DNA from: an uncultured Draconibacterium sp.
GTDB taxonomy: Bacteria; Bacteroidota; Bacteroidia; Bacteroidales; Prolixibacteraceae
DNA length: 64,000 nt
Assembly (NCBI RefSeq): GCF_963675585.1
Contig: NZ_OY776411.1
Coordinates: 377,001-441,000 of the forward strand
Reading direction: 5' to 3'
The position numbers were made by a program, and so were the translations under genes. This document shows, one piece after another, positions 50,835 through 59,907 of this stretch. The notes below the pieces were generated by a model. The model ran no database searches. It saw only the letters and a list, made by a program, of their open reading frames with translations, and was not told where the DNA came from. The first letter of the stretch is position 1, and every line of letters starts with the position of its first letter.

Positions 50835-53036
50835 ATGAATAGATTAATAATTGCCTCGAACCGCTTGCCGGTTAGTATAACAAAATCAGAGAAAAATTTA
50901 AGCTTAACACCAAGTGCCGGAGGACTGGCAACTGGTTTAAAATCATACCATAAAGGGAACGACAGTGTTTGGATTGGGTGGCCCGGTGTAAGTCCGGGAA
51001 CAAAAAAAGAAGCTGCCGAAATTACATCATTGCTCGAACAGGAACAATGTTTGCCCGTATTTTTAAGCGAGCAACAAATTGTAAATTATTACGATGGTTT
51101 TAGCAATGCAACGCTTTGGCCACTGTTTCACTACTTTGGAGAGTTTACCGAATTTAACGAGACGTACTGGGAGAGTTATTACCAGGTAAACCTGCAATTT
51201 GCGGAGGCCATTATTGCCAACGCAGAAGAAAACGACACAGTATGGGTACACGACTACCAACTGTTACTGGTTCCAAATATTTTACGCCAAAAACGGCCGG
51301 ATCTCAGAATTGGTTTTTTCCTTCACATTCCATTTCCCTCTTACGAATTGATTCGAATTCTTCCCTGGCGCGAAGAGATTATTGAAGGAATGCTGGGTGC
51401 CGATTTACTGGGATTTCACACCTACGACTATGCCCGTCATTTTATCAGTTCGGTAAAACGTTTGTTGGGCCACGATGTGGAATTTAATCAGATAAAACTT
51501 GAAAACCGTCAGGTGTATATCGATGTATTCCCAATGGGAATTGATTACAATAAATTTGAAAAACTGGCATTGGAAGTGCAGAGCAAACCCATTCAGGAAC
51601 GCTCGAAAGAACACCAGGACATTGACCGTTTTCTGATGGGAAAACCCGACCGGAAAATAATTCTTTCCATCGACCGGCTCGACTATACCAAAGGAATTCC
51701 TGAGCGATTAAAAGCTTTCAGGTATTTTCTGAACAAGTACCCCGAATACCGCGAACAGGTTTCACTTATTATGTTGACTGTTCCTTCGCGAACCGATGTG
51801 GAACAATATCAAAACTTAAAAAACGAAGTAGATATTTTGGTTGGAAATATAAATGGCGAATACGGAACGCTTAACTGGAACCCGGTTATTTATTTTTACC
51901 GGTCGATGCCATTTGAAAACCTGATTGAGTTATACAGCTCGGCCGACGTTGCACTTCTTACGCCTTTACGCGATGGAATGAACCTGGTGGCAAAAGAATA
52001 CATCGCATCGAAAGTAAACCACAAAGGCGCATTAATACTAAGCGAAATGGCCGGTGCATCGCGCGAACTTGGCGAAGCTATTTCGGTAAATCCCAACAAC
52101 ATACCGCAAACTGCCGAAGCCATTTACAAAGCGCTTACCCAAACCGACAAAGAACGCGAAAAGGCAGTACTGGCCATGCAAAAACGCATTAAACGATACG
52201 ATGTACACAAATGGGCTTCTGAATTTATGACAGCCTTAAAATCGACCATCGAAAAACAGATGGATCATCATGCCCGAAAAATATCGCCAAAATTACGATC
52301 TGAGATTCTCGAAGATTTTAGGAGCTCAAAATCAAAAACGTTGTTTTTAGACTACGACGGCACTTTGCAACGTTTTTTTGATGATCCGCAGGCAGCATCG
52401 CCCGACAAAGAATTGTACGATTTACTCGACCGTATTTCGAAACTTGAAAAAACAAAACTGGTATTGGTAAGCGGACGCGACCGTGATACATTCGACAAAT
52501 GGTTTGGCAACCGAAACTACAATTTAATAGCCGAACACGGCGCCTGGGAACGAAAACTGGGCAAAGGCTGGGCCGAAAGAAAAGCAATAAATTCGGAATG
52601 GAAAGACAGTATACTTCCTGTACTCGAATCGTTTGTTGACCGCACACCGGGAAGTTTTATCGAAGAAAAAACCTATTCGCTGGTGTGGCACTACCGTAAA
52701 GCCGACATAGAATTAGGAGTGGTTCGTGCTCTTGAATTGCTGCATACCGTATCAAATTTAATTCTGAACCAGGATCTGGAAATTCTGGAAGGTAAAAAAG
52801 TAATTGAAATTAAAGTTACCGGAATTAATAAAGGGACTGCCGCTGCTGAATTTTTGGCGACGAGCCCGTCGGAATCGATTCTGGCTTTTGGCGACGACTG
52901 GACCGATGAATTTCTGTTTAAAGAACTACCGGCAAACGCTCACACGGTAAAAGTGGGATCTGAAAATTCGGTGGCAAAATATTACGTTAACAACTACAAA
53001 GACGTTCGAAACTTTTTAAAAGAACTATTGAAATAA
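50835..53036 (+). CDS. otsAB: Bifunctional trehalose-6-phosphate synthase / phosphatase
   Basis: 733 residues. The N-terminal GT20 domain (about 1-470) has SNRLPVSITK (7-16), the GGLATGLK loop (28-35), WVHDYQLLLVP (about 136-146), LSIDRLDYTKGIP (about 277-289) and LRDGMNLVAKEY (about 377-388). The C-terminal HAD phosphatase (about 490-733) has FLDYDGTL (nucleophile Asp near 506), SGRDRD and FGDDWTDEF (about 687-695). A fused OtsA-OtsB makes trehalose from UDP-glucose and glucose-6-phosphate in one protein. Divergent from the abl osmolyte operon and 57 bases upstream of a GH15 gene. Confidence 0.95.
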   Translation: MNRLIIASNRLPVSITKSEKNLSLTPSAGGLATGLKSYHKGNDSVWIGWPGVSPGTKKEAAEITSLLEQEQCLPVFLSEQQIVNYYDGFSNATLWPLFHYFGEFTEFNETYWESYYQVNLQFAEAIIANAEENDTVWVHDYQLLLVPNILRQKRPDLRIGFFLHIPFPSYELIRILPWREEIIEGMLGADLLGFHTYDYARHFISSVKRLLGHDVEFNQIKLENRQVYIDVFPMGIDYNKFEKLALEVQSKPIQERSKEHQDIDRFLMGKPDRKIILSIDRLDYTKGIPERLKAFRYFLNKYPEYREQVSLIMLTVPSRTDVEQYQNLKNEVDILVGNINGEYGTLNWNPVIYFYRSMPFENLIELYSSADVALLTPLRDGMNLVAKEYIASKVNHKGALILSEMAGASRELGEAISVNPNNIPQTAEAIYKALTQTDKEREKAVLAMQKRIKRYDVHKWASEFMTALKSTIEKQMDHHARKISPKLRSEILEDFRSSKSKTLFLDYDGTLQRFFDDPQAASPDKELYDLLDRISKLEKTKLVLVSGRDRDTFDKWFGNRNYNLIAEHGAWERKLGKGWAERKAINSEWKDSILPVLESFVDRTPGSFIEEKTYSLVWHYRKADIELGVVRALELLHTVSNLILNQDLEILEGKKVIEIKVTGINKGTAAAEFLATSPSESILAFGDDWTDEFLFKELPANAHTVKVGSENSVAKYYVNNYKDVRNFLKELLK

Positions 53037-53093
53037 GAAAACCTACCTGCTTATTGGCGTAACTTATTATTCTCACAAAATAAAAGTTTATCT

Positions 53094-54896
53094 ATGAAAA
53101 ACATGAATTATGCCGTTATCGGAAACTGCAAAAGTGCAGCACTTATTTCCGAGAAAGGTTCGATTGACTGGTACTGTGCTCCCGATTTTAACTCGGCTTC
53201 GGTATTTGCAAAAATCCTTGACGATGAAATTGGTGGCAGTTTCGAAATTATTTGCGACGACAGTTACTCGATAAAACAAAGCTATATACGATCGACAAAC
53301 ATTGTATCAACCACATTTACTAGTGGCAACGATTGTTTTGAAGTCATTGATTTTATGCCACGTTACAAAAACAATGGCGACTATTTTAATCCATCGGAGA
53401 TAATCAGGTATTTCAGATACAGATCGGGCAACCCTGTATTTTCTATTTTGTACAATCCGAAAATGGAATATGCAAAATACGATACTGAAATTGTTGCCGA
53501 AGACGAATACATAAAAAGCTCGACAACCGAAGGCGAGTACGATTCGATTTATCTCTACACCAATATCGACAAGGAAGCCATTATTCAGCAAAAACCAATT
53601 CACCTAAAAGAGGATGCATACGTTTTACTGGCTTACGACGAAAAACTGCTGACTCAAACCTTAGACCGCCAATACCTGAAACTGCAAAAAACCAAAGTTT
53701 ACTGGCTGGACTGGGCCAACAGTTTAACCTCGTTTAAAAGTTACAACAAAGAAATTGTGCGAAGCGCGCTGGTTCTAAAACTGCTGAGTTACGACAAAAC
53801 GGGAGCTGTTTTAGCAGCTGCAACCACATCGTTGCCTGAGTCGATTGGTGAGGAACGAAACTGGGATTACCGTTTTTGCTGGATTCGCGATGCCTCAATG
53901 GCCATTAAAATTATGTCGAAACTCGGCCACCTGAATACGGTTAAACGTTTTATGAAGTTTATTATCGATATTATTCCCGATAAGGATGAAAAGATACAGA
54001 TCATGTATGGAATAAATCGTGAGAAAAAATTAACAGAAGAAGAACTCACACACCTAAAGGGATACAAAAATTCGTCACCCGTTCGTATTGGAAATGCAGC
54101 CTACGAGCAAAAACAAAACGATATTTACGGAGTTTTGGTCGATGTTATTTACCAGCAATTTATCCAGTTCAAGATCTCTCTCGAAAACAGTGAATCGCTG
54201 TGGACCATTGTTCGGAGTATTGTTCGTATTGTGGAAAACAACTGGCAAAAACCCGACAAGGGAATTTGGGAAATCAGAACCGACGAAAAACATTTTACCT
54301 TTTCGAAGGTGTTGTGCTGGGTTGCCATTGACAGAGCCATAAAAATTGCCGACATCATTCACAAAGAAAAATACCTGAATGATTGGCAAAAATTAGCCGA
54401 CACAATTAAAAGCGATATCCTTAAAAATGCATGGAACGATGAGAAAGGTGCCTTCACCCAATTTTACGGATCGAAGGACATGGACGCAGCCAATTTATTA
54501 ATGGAATCATACGGTTTTATTGATGCAAAAGATCCAAAATACATTCAAACCGTGGTTGAAACAGAAAAGGAACTTTGTTACAACGGACTGATGTACAGGT
54601 ATAAAAACCAGGATGATTTCGGACTTCCAACGTCATCGTTTACCATCTGTACTTTTTGGCTGATAAATGCACTCGATGCGGTAGGACAACGAAAAAAAGC
54701 AAAACAAATGTTCGACCAGTTGCTCAAATACAGCAACCATGTTGGACTGTTTAGCGAAGATCTTGACTTTGAAACCAAAGAGCTTTTGGGAAATTTCCCG
54801 CAAGCCTATTCGCATTTAGCACTTATCGATACAGCAATAAATCTTTCGAAAGGAAAAATTACGGAAGACGAACAAATCCTGGAAGCGATACATTAA
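53094..54896 (+). CDS. Glycoside hydrolase family 15 protein (trehalase/glucoamylase-like)
   Basis: 600 residues. An N-terminal beta domain opens with NYAVIGNCKSAALISEKGSIDWYCAPDF (split, about 4-31). The (alpha/alpha)6 barrel has ERNWDYRFCWIRDASMAI (about 254-271), the catalytic-acid segment GIWEIRTDEKHFTFSKVLCW (about 389-408) and the base segment LFSEDLDFETKELLGNFPQAYSHLALI near 565. Bacterial members at this length include alpha,alpha-trehalases and glucan hydrolases. The otsAB neighbour makes trehalose the probable substrate. A synthesis and a breakdown gene side by side suggest controlled turnover of the solute. Confidence 0.88.
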   Translation: MKNMNYAVIGNCKSAALISEKGSIDWYCAPDFNSASVFAKILDDEIGGSFEIICDDSYSIKQSYIRSTNIVSTTFTSGNDCFEVIDFMPRYKNNGDYFNPSEIIRYFRYRSGNPVFSILYNPKMEYAKYDTEIVAEDEYIKSSTTEGEYDSIYLYTNIDKEAIIQQKPIHLKEDAYVLLAYDEKLLTQTLDRQYLKLQKTKVYWLDWANSLTSFKSYNKEIVRSALVLKLLSYDKTGAVLAAATTSLPESIGEERNWDYRFCWIRDASMAIKIMSKLGHLNTVKRFMKFIIDIIPDKDEKIQIMYGINREKKLTEEELTHLKGYKNSSPVRIGNAAYEQKQNDIYGVLVDVIYQQFIQFKISLENSESLWTIVRSIVRIVENNWQKPDKGIWEIRTDEKHFTFSKVLCWVAIDRAIKIADIIHKEKYLNDWQKLADTIKSDILKNAWNDEKGAFTQFYGSKDMDAANLLMESYGFIDAKDPKYIQTVVETEKELCYNGLMYRYKNQDDFGLPTSSFTICTFWLINALDAVGQRKKAKQMFDQLLKYSNHVGLFSEDLDFETKELLGNFPQAYSHLALIDTAINLSKGKITEDEQILEAIH

Positions 54897-54902
54897 AAAA
54901 GA

Positions 54903-55400
54903 TCAGATATCCTGGTTGTCAAAAGACTCCTCCAAATCCTCTTCCATGGTTAACATTGGCGAAGCATTCACTTTTTCAATGTCCATTATGGTAACGAGGG
55001 TTTCGAGGCCTTTTTCAACCTGCTGAAGTAGTTCGGCATCCAATTGGGCAAGTTTTTCTGAAAGCTGTTCGTGCAACAACGACGGCATTTTACTCAGCAA
55101 AGTATCTCCGGCTGAAGTCAGGGCAATGTTAACTACCCTTTTATCTCCCGATTTAGGCAATCGTGCCAGATAACCTTTTCGCTCGAGCCGGTTAATAATA
55201 CCACTTACCGTGCTCGAATTTAAATTCAGAAATTTGCGGATTTCGCCTTGGGTTGACTGGTAATTTTTGGAATCGCGTAAAAAGTTAAGGCACAAAACCT
55301 GTGGAATACTTACACCATATTCTTTTTGGATTTTTTTCGACTCAATATCAACCGAGCGAACAATTTTTCTGATTTTTATTAAAATTTCTGTGGTATCCAT
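54903..55400 (-). CDS. MarR-family regulator
   Basis: 165 residues from the ATG that starts MDTTEILIKIRKIV; 13 further codons upstream are open but their composition (FSHC) is less plausible. The winged helix covers about 35-100: VSIPQVLCLNFL, TQGEIRKFLNLNSSTVSGIINRLERKGYL split across two helices, then wing PKSGDKRVVNIALT. The C-terminus is an acidic tail. MarR regulators of this type control ectoine and other osmolyte genes (EctR). It converges on the GH15 gene with six bases between and may control the island. Confidence 0.83.
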   Translation of the reverse strand: MDTTEILIKIRKIVRSVDIESKKIQKEYGVSIPQVLCLNFLRDSKNYQSTQGEIRKFLNLNSSTVSGIINRLERKGYLARLPKSGDKRVVNIALTSAGDTLLSKMPSLLHEQLSEKLAQLDAELLQQVEKGLETLVTIMDIEKVNASPMLTMEEDLEESFDNQDI

Positions 55401-55480
55401 ACAATGGCTAAAAATACAAATGTTTTTCTCATCTGCCAATTGGAATAATATTTGTTAAGCAAGGCACAAAAACCGCATCA

Positions 55481-56572
55481 ATGAAAACAGCCCAATTCTA
55501 CTTTTTTATAAGCTTTATACTGCTTTTTAACTTTACTTCCCCGGCTCAGCAAAACAATACCATAAGAGGCCAAATAATCGATTCAGAATCGCACAAGCCA
55601 ATTCCCCATGCCGAGGTTTTTATTTCAGGCACAACCGTTGGATGTATTACAGATACGGCCGGAATATTTCAAATAAAACCGCCTTATTTCCCTTGTACTT
55701 TGGTGGCCGACCATGTTGCTTACGAATCGTTTGTTAAACCTCTGGAACATGGCGTAAATCTGCAAATAGATCTCAGGCCTTCCAATTATTCGCTGCCCGA
55801 AATTGCAGTGAAAGGCAAGGACAAACGAAAACGAAATCTCCGTTTCTTTTACTCTCACTTTATTAAAGAGAACCGAGACCAAATTAAAATCCTAAATGAT
55901 TCTGCGCTGATTTTCCAACGAGATAAAATGCAATTTATAGCCAAAACCAACGAACCGTTGTTGCTTGTAAATGATTATCTGGGGTATAAAGTAAAAGTAA
56001 TTTTAGATGAGTTTAAAGTATATGCTTTGGATGGTCCAAACGGAAAGCCAATTCCTTTAAATTCGATCGATGGTGGAGAAGTGCTGCAAATGAGCGGATA
56101 TTATTTCTACGAACCTCTGGAAAAACAGTTTCCCAACAAAAAATCCGACTACACGCTTAACCGCCAAACTTCATATTATGGCTCGTACCGCCATTTTTTA
56201 AAATCGATTTACGATGAAAATTTAGGACAACAAGGATATGAAATAGAGGTAATTCCAAACGATATTGCTGCAGCTTTTTTTCGTCTGCCATCAAATGGAC
56301 AGAATAACGATGCCAAACAGTATACCAGCAAAGCAAATTCGTTAAAAGTACACTACTATTTTAATTCGAAGCAGCGTCCGGTTCCGTTGGAGAATATCGA
56401 AGAATATTTCCAGGTAACACAACGCACTTCAATAATTCACCTTACAGGGAAGCCTTTTTTCATCCGGCAAAATGGCACCAGCCCGCAACTTCCTCTGATT
56501 ATTGAGGGTGGTATGGAGATTAAAAATTTTGCCAATTCATTGCCAGAAGATTACATACCTCCTATAAACTAA
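55481..56572 (+). CDS. Carboxypeptidase-regulatory-domain surface protein
   Basis: 363 residues. Signal peptide (about 3-22), then a carboxypeptidase D regulatory-like beta sandwich (TIRGQIIDSESHKPIPHAEVF, about 28-48; VAYESF near 82; SLPEIAVKG near 105). The remaining 250 residues are beta-rich with no clear family. In Bacteroidota this combination marks outer-membrane-associated proteins; no TonB-dependent barrel is present, so it is probably a periplasmic or cell-surface protein. It is divergent from the MarR regulator. Confidence 0.75.
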   Translation: MKTAQFYFFISFILLFNFTSPAQQNNTIRGQIIDSESHKPIPHAEVFISGTTVGCITDTAGIFQIKPPYFPCTLVADHVAYESFVKPLEHGVNLQIDLRPSNYSLPEIAVKGKDKRKRNLRFFYSHFIKENRDQIKILNDSALIFQRDKMQFIAKTNEPLLLVNDYLGYKVKVILDEFKVYALDGPNGKPIPLNSIDGGEVLQMSGYYFYEPLEKQFPNKKSDYTLNRQTSYYGSYRHFLKSIYDENLGQQGYEIEVIPNDIAAAFFRLPSNGQNNDAKQYTSKANSLKVHYYFNSKQRPVPLENIEEYFQVTQRTSIIHLTGKPFFIRQNGTSPQLPLIIEGGMEIKNFANSLPEDYIPPIN

Positions 56573-56613
56573 AAAGTCCACCCGCATTCTTTCAAATACA
56601 AATGGACTTTTCC
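56571..56613. terminator. Bidirectional terminator between converging genes
   Basis: A 9-bp stem AAAAGTCCA / TGGACTTTT encloses a 22-base loop. T runs flank it on both strands (TTTTCC on plus, TTTTTAG on minus), so it can serve both this gene and der. Confidence 0.7.
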
Positions 56614-56636
56614 TGCTTCGGGTAACCGACTTTCCT

Positions 56637-57947
56637 CTACTTCTGTCGGAAATAAATCTGGATTGGAACACCCGTAAAATTAAAGTTATCGCGCAACTGG
56701 TTTTCAATGTAACGGCGATACGGCTCTTTAATGTATTGCGGTAAGTTGGCAAACAAAGCAAAAGCCGGCGTTGGCGATGGCAACTGCGTGCAATATTTAA
56801 TTTTAATATATTTCCCTTTAACCGAAGGTGGCCCGTAAGTTTCAATCGCTTCCAGCAACACCTCGTTTAGTTCCGAAGTTTTTATTCGTTGTTTGCGGTT
56901 AGCATTCACTTCCATGGCAACTTCCAAAGCTTTATGTACCCGTTGTTTTGTTAACGCCGAAATAAAAAGAATTGGAACATCGACAAAAGGAGCCAAACGC
57001 TTCTGAATCTCTTCTGTCAGTTTTTTGGTTGTCATGGTGTCTTTGTCAATCAAATCCCACTTGTTAACCAAAATAACCACTCCCTTTTTATTTTTCACTG
57101 CCAGGTTAAAAATGTTTACGTCCTGCGCTTCTACACCACGAGTAGCATCAATCAACAACAAACAAACATCTGAATTTTCAATGGTTCGCACTGAACGTAA
57201 AACCGAATAAAATTCCAGGTCTTCACTTACCTTGGGTTTTTTTCGCAAACCGGCGGTATCCACAATCATAAAATCGTGACCGAACTTATTGTAACGTGTA
57301 TGAATTGCATCGCGGGTAGTACCGGCAACATCAGTTACAATGTTTCTATCCTCTCCAATCAACGCATTAATAAACGATGATTTACCAACGTTTGGACGCC
57401 CAACTACCGACAAGTACGGCAATTCATGTTCCTCTTCCAAAGAATCTTTATCGGGAAAAAGCTCCACCAGAGCATCTAACATCTCTCCTGTCCCACTTCC
57501 TGTCATCGACGAAATACAATAAATCTCGCCCAATCCTAATCCGTAAAACTCTTGAGCATCAGGAATTCGGTTATGGTTATCAACCTTGTTTACCACAAGA
57601 ATCACTTTTTTCCCACTTTTCCTTAAGATGGTGGCAATTGCATCATCAAGGTCGGTAATTCCCGATTCCACATCCACAACAAAAGTGATTACGTCGGCCT
57701 CATCAATGGCCAGGTGCACTTGTTTGTTAATTTCTGCTTCAAAAATATCGTCTGAATTTACTACATAACCACCCGTATCAATTACCGAAAAGTCCACTCC
57801 GTTCCACTCACCTTTTCCATAGTTCCGGTCGCGTGTTACACCTGCGGTTTCGTTAACAATTGCTTTTCTTTGTTCAATCAGGCGATTAAACATTGTCGAT
57901 TTACCAACATTTGGTCTTCCAACTATTGCTATTATTCTACTACTCAT
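56637..57947 (-). CDS. der: Ribosome assembly GTPase Der (EngA)
   Basis: 436 residues with two GTPase domains and a C-terminal KH-like domain. The first P-loop is GRPNVGKST (7-15) with DTGGY (about 57-61) and NKVD (about 118); the second is GRPNVGKSS (about 181-189) with [10 protein letters not shown] (about 229-238) and NKWD (about 296). The KH domain is about 350-436. Der supports 50S subunit assembly. It lies 66 bases downstream of era on the same strand, with a 14-bp palindrome CAGGCGATCGCCTG in the gap. Confidence 0.96.
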   Translation of the reverse strand: MSSRIIAIVGRPNVGKSTMFNRLIEQRKAIVNETAGVTRDRNYGKGEWNGVDFSVIDTGGYVVNSDDIFEAEINKQVHLAIDEADVITFVVDVESGITDLDDAIATILRKSGKKVILVVNKVDNHNRIPDAQEFYGLGLGEIYCISSMTGSGTGEMLDALVELFPDKDSLEEEHELPYLSVVGRPNVGKSSFINALIGEDRNIVTDVAGTTRDAIHTRYNKFGHDFMIVDTAGLRKKPKVSEDLEFYSVLRSVRTIENSDVCLLLIDATRGVEAQDVNIFNLAVKNKKGVVILVNKWDLIDKDTMTTKKLTEEIQKRLAPFVDVPILFISALTKQRVHKALEVAMEVNANRKQRIKTSELNEVLLEAIETYGPPSVKGKYIKIKYCTQLPSPTPAFALFANLPQYIKEPYRRYIENQLRDNFNFTGVPIQIYFRQK

Positions 57948-57967
57948 TTCTTACTTTTTTTAACCGA

Positions 57968-57981
57968 CAGGCGATCGCCTG
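57968..57981. repeat. 14-bp perfect palindrome in the era-der gap
   Basis: CAGGCGATCGCCTG is a perfect palindrome with a GCGATCGC core. It is not followed by a T tract. It could be a protein-binding or restriction/methylation site or simply chance. Confidence 0.6.
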
Positions 57982-58013
57982 CCATTACTGAAAACTGTGA
58001 TTAAAACCGGATG

Positions 58014-58898
58014 CTAGAATTTATCGTATCCGAATTGTTTTAACGCTCCGTCCTTTTCACGCCAGTCTTTGGCTACCTTCACATACAACTCGAGGAATAT
58101 TTTTTTCTCAAAAAACTCCTCGGCATCTTTGCGTGCTTCAGTTCCCACTCTTTTAATCATTTTCCCCTGATGCCCGATAATAATTCCTTTCTGGCTATCG
58201 CGTGCCACGTGAATTACAGTTCGAATGTTGATTATCTTATCACTTTCCTTAAATTCCTCAACTTCCACTTCCACTGAGTATGGAATCTCTTTCTGATAAT
58301 GCAACAATATTTTTTCGCGAACGATTTCCTGCATAAAAAAACGTTCGTTACGGTCAGTCAATTCATCCTTTCCAAAAAAGGCAGGACCTTCGGGAAGCAA
58401 TTCCAGAATTCGGTCGAAAATAGGTTCAATATTAAATTTTTCGAGAGCGGAAATCGGGAAAATATCTGCTCCCGGGAAAACTCCTCCCCAGTAGTCAAAC
58501 AATTTTACCACTTCTTCCTGGTTCGATAGATCAATTTTATTAATCAGTACGATTACCGGCATGTTCGATTTACGAACTTTCTCGATGTATTCCGGATTTT
58601 TATCCACTTTCTCCTTTACATCGGTTACAAACAAAATCACATCAGCATCAATTAATGCCGTGTCAACAAAGCGCATCATCGACTCTTGCAATTTGTAACT
58701 TGGTTTTAAAATACCCGGGGTATCGGAATAAACAATCTGGAAATCTTCACCACTCACAATTCCTTTAATGCGGTGGCGGGTGGTTTGCATTTTCTGGGTA
58801 ATAATCGAGAGTTTCTCGCCTACCAGCGCATTCATTATTGTTGATTTACCAACATTCGGATTGCCAACAATATTCACAAATCCTGCTTTATGTGCCAT
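58014..58898 (-). CDS. era: Ribosome-associated GTPase Era
   Basis: 294 residues. The P-loop is GNPNVGKST (12-20), G3 is DTPGI (about 58-62), G4 is NKID (about 121-124) and G5 ISALEK (about 152). The C-terminal KH domain contains the GXXG loop in GIIIGHQGKMIKRVG (about 237-251). Era binds the 3' end of 16S rRNA and assists 30S assembly. First of the era-der pair. Confidence 0.96.
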   Translation of the reverse strand: MAHKAGFVNIVGNPNVGKSTIMNALVGEKLSIITQKMQTTRHRIKGIVSGEDFQIVYSDTPGILKPSYKLQESMMRFVDTALIDADVILFVTDVKEKVDKNPEYIEKVRKSNMPVIVLINKIDLSNQEEVVKLFDYWGGVFPGADIFPISALEKFNIEPIFDRILELLPEGPAFFGKDELTDRNERFFMQEIVREKILLHYQKEIPYSVEVEVEEFKESDKIINIRTVIHVARDSQKGIIIGHQGKMIKRVGTEARKDAEEFFEKKIFLELYVKVAKDWREKDGALKQFGYDKF

Positions 58899-58963
58899 AT
58901 TTTAAATTTTAGGTGATCCTTTCTCCGAAGAGAATTTCTATATTAAATCGTTAAAAATCAGCG

Positions 58964-58971
58964 CAAAGATA
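58964..58971 (-). promoter_or_regulatory. Candidate -7 element of the era-der operon
   Basis: Minus strand TATCTTTG matches TAnnTTTG, 65 bases before the era start. No clear -33 TTG. Confidence 0.4.
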
Positions 58972-59136
58972 AACGAATTGGTTGAATATGGATACTGCTT
59001 TTAAAATTAAACAAGACCTGCAGGTATAATATTCAGCAACCAACACCGCAACCAGCTACAAATCCCCTTATTTACTGGCACTTAACTTTGATTTAAGATT
59101 GATTTAGAAGCAGGTAAAAACTACAAATAGCTTTGT

Positions 59137-59907
59137 CTATCGGTTTGCTTTAATGTATTTAATTACGTTTAAAAAGGTATCGTTGTAAAAATCGTTGCTG
59201 TTTTCGTTTACATATTTTAGCAGGGCACGATGTGGTTCTTCGCCAACATTTAAATACCCTCCACCAACACTGTGAAACATAAAAACAGCAATGGTTCCTT
59301 TCTCGCGCGCTTCGTTAACATAGGCAATTAAGTCTTCAGAAGTTGGTTCATCCACTCCCCACGAACAGGCTTTAATCACATCAAAATCGTCCATCGTTTC
59401 CGGAATGGGACCATCTAAACGTGCCCCTACAAATATTTCCTCAATGTTTTTTGTAAAGTCGTCATTTCCGGCCTTGTAATCGCCGCAGGTGTAAGCAAAA
59501 CTTCGTTCCGTTTTACCATCAATGGCTTTTAAAAGAGTATTTGCAGTTTCTATTTCAGCTACTATTTGCTCAAGCGTATAATTATTCAAATCGTACTCCG
59601 GTTTTACCCAATCTCTGTTTTCACCCAAACAAGGATGAAAAAGCGTGTGATTGCCCAGTTCATGTCCGTTCTTTGCAATGGCACGCCACTCATTGGTTCT
59701 TTTGTTTAAACTTTGCGAATTACCTGTACAATAAAAAGTTCCCTTAAAGCCGTATTCATCCAATTGCGGAACAGCAATATCAAGATGCCCGTCTAAACCA
59801 TCGTCGTAGGTAAAAACCACGGCAGCTTTTTTACCGTCGGGCCAGGCAAATTGTGCATTCGAAACGAACGAAATACACAAGAACAAAATACCAATTACCT
59901 TTTTCAT
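59137..59907 (-). CDS. Exported polysaccharide deacetylase (CE4/NodB)
   Basis: 256 residues. A signal peptide (KKVIGILFLCISFVSNAQ, residues 2-19) is followed by the NodB fold. The catalytic Asp-Asp is in TYDDGLDGHLD (about 34-44), the zinc His pair in GHELGNHTLFHP (about 80-91) and further elements in SFAYTCGDYKAGN and VFMFHSVGGG. It deacetylates an N-acetylated glycan outside the cytoplasm. Its start overlaps the last four bases of the DapF-like gene, so they are translated together, an odd pairing with an amino-acid enzyme unless both act on cell-wall metabolism. Confidence 0.88.
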   Translation of the reverse strand: MKKVIGILFLCISFVSNAQFAWPDGKKAAVVFTYDDGLDGHLDIAVPQLDEYGFKGTFYCTGNSQSLNKRTNEWRAIAKNGHELGNHTLFHPCLGENRDWVKPEYDLNNYTLEQIVAEIETANTLLKAIDGKTERSFAYTCGDYKAGNDDFTKNIEEIFVGARLDGPIPETMDDFDVIKACSWGVDEPTSEDLIAYVNEAREKGTIAVFMFHSVGGGYLNVGEEPHRALLKYVNENSNDFYNDTFLNVIKYIKANR

